9,802 bases of DNA from JAJKIP01 sp040509055 (lineage in GTDB: Bacteria > Bacteroidota > Bacteroidia > Chitinophagales > Chitinophagaceae). Both the position numbers and the translations under genes were made by a program. The stretch is taken from the NCBI GenBank assembly GCA_040509055.1, contig JBEVLT010000037.1:1-9802 (forward strand). Direction: 5' to 3'. The notes beneath the pieces were generated by a model. The model was given only the letters and a program-made list of their open reading frames with translations, was not told the origin of the DNA and did no database searches. Shown piece after piece: positions 6,782 to 9,802 of this stretch. Positions within the stretch are counted from its first letter, which is position 1; the number at the start of each line of letters is the position of its first letter.

Positions 6782-6817
6782 AATTGTGAAATCCCGAAAT
6801 CCCGAAATTTCACAATT
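6782..6817. repeat. Palindrome with internal tandem repeat across the parA stop codon
   Basis: Arms AATTGTGAAAT (6782-6792) and ATTTCACAATT (6807-6817) are perfect 11-bp inverted copies with a 14-nt loop. The loop and inner stem contain tandem GAAATCCC units of 8 bp (6789-6796 and 6797-6804), followed by GAAATTTC. On the transcribed strand the structure includes the last leucine codon and TGA stop of parA, and it ends 21 nt before the parB ATG. It may be an RNA hairpin tuning parB expression, or a copy of a dispersed genomic repeat. No second copy was seen in this window. Confidence 0.75.
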
Positions 6818-7613
6818 CCAGGATTCTCTCCTCCTGTTTGATCTTCGTCATGTCGTTCTTCTGCAGGATCTCTTTGGCAAGGTTCAGGTAGTTGACAGAA
6901 CCTTTGCTGTTGGCATCGTATAAAATAACCGGTTTGCCAAAGCTGGGCGCTTCGCTCAGCCGGGCATTGCGGTGGATAATCGTATTGAATACCATGTCTT
7001 CAAAGTGACGCCGTACTTCGCTTACCACCTGGTTGCACAGGCGCAGGCGGCCGTCGTACATGGTCATCAGGATGCCTTCGATAACGAGGGCGGTGTTCAG
7101 CCGGCTTTGCACGATCTTGATCGTGTTCAGCAGTTTGCCGAGCCCTTCCAGGGCAAAGAATTCGCATTGCACCGGTACCACTACCGAATCGGCTGCCGTC
7201 AGTGCATTTACGGTGATCAGACCCAGCGAGGGCGAACAGTCGATGATGATAAAATCATAGTCGCTGCGCACCGATTCCAGCATGTTTTTCAGCACCGTTT
7301 CGCGGTTGGGGTAGTTGATCATTTCGATCTCCGCGCCTACCAGGTCGATATGAGAGGGCAGCAGGTCCAGGTTGGGAATATCGCTTTTCAGGATCACTTC
7401 CCTGGCCCTGGCTTCATTGACCATGCAGTCGTACAGGCTCTTGGTAATGTTGTGCAGGTCAAACCCCACACCCGTGGTGCTGTTGGCCTGCGGATCGGCG
7501 TCTACCAGCAGTGTTTTGTATTCCAGCACAGCAAAACTTGCTGCCAGGTTGATGGCCGTGGTGGTTTTGCCCACACCTCCTTTCTGATTTGCTACGCCGA
7601 TGATTCTTGCCAT
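6810..7613 (-). CDS. parA: Chromosome-partitioning ATPase ParA (Soj)
   Basis: The 267-residue protein is a Walker-type ATPase that binds DNA non-specifically and is driven by ParB to segregate origins. Motifs: the deviant Walker A KGGVGKTT (11-18) with signature lysine 11, switch I region DADPQAN (38-44), Walker B FIIIDCSPSLG (121-131), VPVQCEFFALEGLGKLL (147-162), and a C-terminal basic part RLRLCNQVVSEVRRHF. The absence of an N-terminal helix-turn-helix marks the small chromosomal form rather than plasmid type Ia. The frame continues 33 codons upstream, but MARIIGVANQKGGVGKT at 7613 is the canonical N-terminus and the extra residues resemble nothing in the family. It heads the parA-parB-DUF5683-dapB cluster and is divergent from the metallophosphoesterase gene. 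Confidence 0.97.
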   Translation of the reverse strand: MARIIGVANQKGGVGKTTTAINLAASFAVLEYKTLLVDADPQANSTTGVGFDLHNITKSLYDCMVNEARAREVILKSDIPNLDLLPSHIDLVGAEIEMINYPNRETVLKNMLESVRSDYDFIIIDCSPSLGLITVNALTAADSVVVPVQCEFFALEGLGKLLNTIKIVQSRLNTALVIEGILMTMYDGRLRLCNQVVSEVRRHFEDMVFNTIIHRNARLSEAPSFGKPVILYDANSKGSVNYLNLAKEILQKNDMTKIKQEERILEL

Positions 7614-7680
7614 ACCGATTGCCCGGGAACATTTAAGGGTGAAAAGTAAAGTTGCCGCCTGTGAGGAAGACCGCAAAATA

Positions 7681-7688
7681 TAGTTTTG
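7681..7688 (+). promoter_or_regulatory. Candidate -7 element for the metallophosphoesterase gene
   Basis: TAGTTTTG fits TAnnTTTG exactly and would give a leader of about 75 nt before the ATG at 7772. The only upstream TTG (7652-7654) is 26 bp away, longer than the usual spacing. The region is A+T-rich, so a chance match is possible. A second option is TAATTTTA at 7753-7760, with one mismatch and a very short leader. Confidence 0.35.
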
Positions 7689-7700
7689 CCCATTTTGCCC
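7684..7700. repeat. Tandem TTTTGCCC pair in the parA control region
   Basis: Two identical 8-bp units TTTTGCCC lie at 7684-7691 and 7693-7700, separated by one base, so they repeat at 9 bp, slightly less than one helical turn. They overlap the candidate plus-strand -7 element and lie just downstream of the candidate parA -7 element. They could be a regulator-binding site, but they are short and may be coincidence. Confidence 0.45.
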
Positions 7701-7709
7701 GGTAAATCG

Positions 7710-7717
7710 CAAAAATA
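7710..7717 (-). promoter_or_regulatory. Candidate -7 element for the parA operon
   Basis: Read on the minus strand this is TATTTTTG, an exact TAnnTTTG match. Transcription would start near 7703 and give a leader of about 90 nt before the parA ATG at 7613. A clear -33 TTG at the right spacing was not found. The assignment rests on the consensus match and on the lack of another control region upstream of the cluster. Confidence 0.4.
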
Positions 7718-7771
7718 AGTGTTCGGTATAAGTATTTGTAAGGGCGGGGCTTTAATTTTACAGCTTATTGT

Positions 7772-9022
7772 ATGCGTAATTCTCCATTCTGGTGGGTGCT
7801 GATCGGGTTCATGGTGCTGCTGGATTTTTATGTGTTCCAGGCAATTAAGGTGGCAGCACACCCGGCCGGCTCGCGGGCCAAAGCGTTTATTTTTTACGGG
7901 TATTGGGGCATATCGGTCGTGGCCCTGGTCACCCTTATCATCCTGCCCTACCTGCACCTGGAGCACCAGCTGAAGATCGTCCGCACCACTATTTTTGCCG
8001 TGATCGCCGGGTTGTTCTTTGCCAAGCTGATCGCTGCGGTCTTTTTGGTGATCGACGATCTGCGCCGGGGGATCCAATGGATAGCCGGGAAACTCTTTTT
8101 CTCCAATACCGAAGGGGAAACCCTGCAGCAGGGTGAACGGATAGCGAGATCGGCCTTCCTGAGCTGGGTGGGCCTGCTGGCCGGCGGCGGCCTTTTTGGT
8201 TCGCTGCTCTACGGGTTTGGCAACAAATACCGGTACCAGGTGAAAAAGCTGCGGCTGAGCTTTGCCAACCTGCCGGCGGGGTTCAAAGGACTGAAGATCG
8301 TTCACATCTCCGATATTCATTCCGGCAGTTTTACCGACAAAGCCGCCGTGGCCAAAGGCGTGGATAAAATACTCGCCCAGGAGCCCGACCTCATTCTTTT
8401 TACCGGCGACCTCGTGAACAATACGGCGGATGAAATGAACGAATACATGGACGTGTTCAGCCGGTTGCGGGCGCCGATGGGCGTCTATTCCACGCTGGGC
8501 AATCACGATTATGGCGATTATGCACCCTGGAGCAGCCCCGAGGCCAAGAAGGTCAACCTGGAGCGGCTGAAAGAGGTACATGGCGAACTCGGCTGGCGGT
8601 TGCTGATGAACGAGCATGTGTCCTTGGAAAAAGGGGCGGATAAGATCGGCCTGATCGGGATCGAGAACTGGAGCGCCAAAGCCAATTTTCCCAAATATGG
8701 CGATATGGCAAAAGCCCATGCAGGTTCCGACGTTTACCCGTTCAGGATACTGATGAGCCACGATCCTTCGCATTGGGATGCAGAAGTGCTGAAAAAATAT
8801 ACCGATGTAGACCTGATGCTTGCCGGCCACACGCATGGTATGCAGTTTGGCGTGGAGCTGCCCGGCTTCCGGTGGAGTCCTGTTCAATATATTTACCGGC
8901 AATGGGCCGGGCTGTATGAGCAGGGGTTGCAAAAACTGTATGTCAACCGCGGCTATGGTTTTATCGGCTATCCCGGTCGCGTAGGCATCCTGCCCGAGAT
9001 CACGGTGCTGGAACTGGTATAA
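7772..9022 (+). CDS. Membrane-anchored calcineurin-type metallophosphoesterase (YaeI-like)
   Basis: The 416-residue protein has an N-terminal membrane part with about four hydrophobic segments (roughly 5-23, 38-60, 70-95 and 128-148), then a phosphoesterase domain from about 172. All metal-ligand motifs are present: DIH (D181, H183) in LKIVHISDIHSGSF, GDLVNN (D213), GNHD (N244, H245), the MSHDP histidine 330, and GHTHG (H353, H355). This is the full two-metal site, so the enzyme is probably active. The layout of membrane segments followed by a phosphoesterase resembles the YaeI/YkuE group, some members of which act on lipid-linked phosphates such as UDP-diacylglucosamine. The substrate here cannot be told from sequence. 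It stands alone, divergent from parA and followed by an outer-membrane protein gene. Confidence 0.92.
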   Translation: MRNSPFWWVLIGFMVLLDFYVFQAIKVAAHPAGSRAKAFIFYGYWGISVVALVTLIILPYLHLEHQLKIVRTTIFAVIAGLFFAKLIAAVFLVIDDLRRGIQWIAGKLFFSNTEGETLQQGERIARSAFLSWVGLLAGGGLFGSLLYGFGNKYRYQVKKLRLSFANLPAGFKGLKIVHISDIHSGSFTDKAAVAKGVDKILAQEPDLILFTGDLVNNTADEMNEYMDVFSRLRAPMGVYSTLGNHDYGDYAPWSSPEAKKVNLERLKEVHGELGWRLLMNEHVSLEKGADKIGLIGIENWSAKANFPKYGDMAKAHAGSDVYPFRILMSHDPSHWDAEVLKKYTDVDLMLAGHTHGMQFGVELPGFRWSPVQYIYRQWAGLYEQGLQKLYVNRGYGFIGYPGRVGILPEITVLELV

Positions 9023-9236
9023 CTATCCCCGTTTTTATTATGGCATCAATTGCCGTGATTGCACGCCCCGGAACGGCCGGGGTCGCCCTTGCATTAAGTA
9101 AATCTTCACAATCGCCCCGCAATATTCCCTGCCTCTTTTTGTTTTATAAATCTTAAAGCCGGTGGCCGTTAAGACAAATTAACAGCTGTCGACGGCCGGC
9201 GGCATTATCCTTGAGCCCGCCAATAAAATTTAATTT
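9023..9236. other. Intergenic region before the outer-membrane protein gene
   Basis: This 214-bp stretch has no credible gene. It holds a G+C hairpin (9066-9082), a T-rich segment at 9136-9145, and a cluster of short palindromes between 9182 and 9198 (ACAGCTGT, GTCGAC, CGGCCG). It ends in an A+T-rich leader directly before the ATG, as is common in Bacteroidota. No exact TAnnTTTG element was found, so the promoter of the next gene is not located. Confidence 0.6.
9066..9082 (+). terminator. Possible terminator hairpin after the metallophosphoesterase gene
   Basis: CCCCGG (9066-9071) and CCGGGG (9077-9082) form a 6-bp G+C stem with a 5-nt loop, 44 nt after the stop codon. There is no T tract after it, so it is a weak candidate for intrinsic termination. 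Confidence 0.35.
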
Positions 9237-9802
9237 ATGAAAGCTAAATTCGTTCTTCCGCTGCTTGCAGCATTGTTCGTTTCACAGGTCTCGATGGCGC
9301 AATTCCATATCGGTATCAAAGCCGGCGCCAACGTCAACAAGATCGACGGCAAATCCTTCAAAGACCAGTTCAGATATGGTTATCACCTGGGTGGTTTTGC
9401 CGAGATCGGTCTGGGCGATAAATTCGGCATACAGCCCGAAGTGGTGTTCAACCAGTACCGGACATCGGTGGACAGCAATTACAAAAGCCTTTACCAGAAC
9501 GTGTTCAATTCAGATCAGAGCAGTGTGAAGCTGAGTTATCTTTCTATCCCCATTTTGCTGAATTATAAACTGATCGGCAATTTCCTCACACTGCAGGCCG
9601 GCCCGCAGGTAGGCATCCTGATGGACCAGAATAAAAACCTGTTGCAAAATGGCGGCAAAGCATTTTCAGACGGCGACTTTTCGCTCGTCGGCGGCGTACA
9701 GCTGAAGCTGAGCTCGCTGCGGCTGAGCGGCCGCTACGTAGTGGGGCTGAACAATATCAACGAGATCGATAACCAGGATCGCTGGAAAAACCAGGGATTC
9801 CA
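9237..9802 (+). CDS. Outer-membrane beta-barrel protein, PorT-like (partial, runs off the window)
   Basis: Reading from ATG 9237, 188 codons stay open to the window edge with no stop. The product begins with a signal peptide (MKAKFVLPLLAALFVSQVSMA) with cleavage predicted before Q22. It continues with FHIGIKAGANVNKIDG, then alternating amphipathic strands: YHLGGFAEIGLGDKFGIQPEVVFNQY, KLSYLSIPILLNYKLIGNFLTLQAGPQVGILMD, DFSLVGGVQLKLSSLRLSGRYVVGL. The sequence GIKAGANVN, a SYLSIPILLNYK strand and a QAGPQVGILMD strand are typical of the Bacteroidota porin-family/PorT-like beta-barrel domain (OMP_b-brl_2 type). About 190-230 residues is usual for the family, so only a few dozen are likely missing. 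It is probably an outer-membrane protein of unknown role. It has its own long upstream region and so is probably transcribed separately. Confidence 0.85.
   Translation, partial: MKAKFVLPLLAALFVSQVSMAQFHIGIKAGANVNKIDGKSFKDQFRYGYHLGGFAEIGLGDKFGIQPEVVFNQYRTSVDSNYKSLYQNVFNSDQSSVKLSYLSIPILLNYKLIGNFLTLQAGPQVGILMDQNKNLLQNGGKAFSDGDFSLVGGVQLKLSSLRLSGRYVVGLNNINEIDNQDRWKNQGF

Noticed and set aside
6972..7649. A 225-codon open frame on the plus strand opposite parA
   Set aside because: It is antisense to an unmistakable ParA, and the product shows no domain.
7592..8932. A 446-codon open frame antisense to the metallophosphoesterase gene
   Set aside because: The sense strand encodes a full set of phosphoesterase motifs. 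The antisense product is rich in H, Q and P without recognisable features, so it is a codon-bias shadow despite its length.
9275..9285. GTTTCAC near the start of the beta-barrel gene as a parS site
   Set aside because: Only one half-site is present, with no inverted GTGAAAC partner, and it lies in signal-peptide codons. No full parS was found anywhere in the window.
9265..9528. An 87-codon frame near the right end
   Set aside because: It is out of phase with the signal-peptide-bearing beta-barrel frame from 9237, which is open to the window edge and better supported.

Overview
The window is an ordinary chromosomal segment of a member of the Bacteroidota, most likely near Chitinophagaceae. 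This is inferred from gene content and order (a parA-parB-DUF5683-dapB block, a periplasmic thioredoxin with a DUF4369-like N-terminus, a PorT-like beta-barrel protein), from weak or absent Shine-Dalgarno sequences, and from Bacteroidota-type TAnnTTTG promoter elements. Coding DNA is moderately G+C-rich and intergenic DNA is richer in A+T. No tRNA, rRNA, CRISPR array, insertion sequence or phage gene was seen.

Positions 1-3137 (+ strand) are the 3' end of a tryptophan operon: the tail of trpC, then trpF, trpB, a small lipoprotein-like gene of unknown function, and trpA. The genes overlap or lie within 18 bp of each other, so they are probably co-transcribed and in places translationally coupled. 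TrpF isomerises phosphoribosylanthranilate, TrpC closes the indole ring, and TrpA and TrpB form tryptophan synthase. The lipoprotein gene splits the trpB/trpA pair.

Positions 3138-4283 (+) hold a secreted TlpA-like thiol-disulfide oxidoreductase with its own TAnnTTTG element. A strong inverted repeat lies between it and the convergent dapB and probably acts as a two-way terminator.

Positions 4355-7613 (- strand) read in the order parA, parB, a DUF5683 membrane protein, dapB. ParA and ParB segregate the chromosome origin. DapB makes tetrahydrodipicolinate for lysine and peptidoglycan. An 11-bp-armed palindrome with an internal 8-bp tandem repeat covers the parA stop codon and sits just ahead of parB.

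Positions 7614-7771 are the divergent control region between parA and a membrane-anchored calcineurin-type metallophosphoesterase (7772-9022, +). After a 214-bp intergenic region, an outer-membrane beta-barrel gene starts at 9237 and runs off the window. I found no convincing new multi-gene system. The observations most worth following up are the lipoprotein gene inside trpBA, the parA/parB palindrome, and the apparently face-to-face promoter elements upstream of parA.
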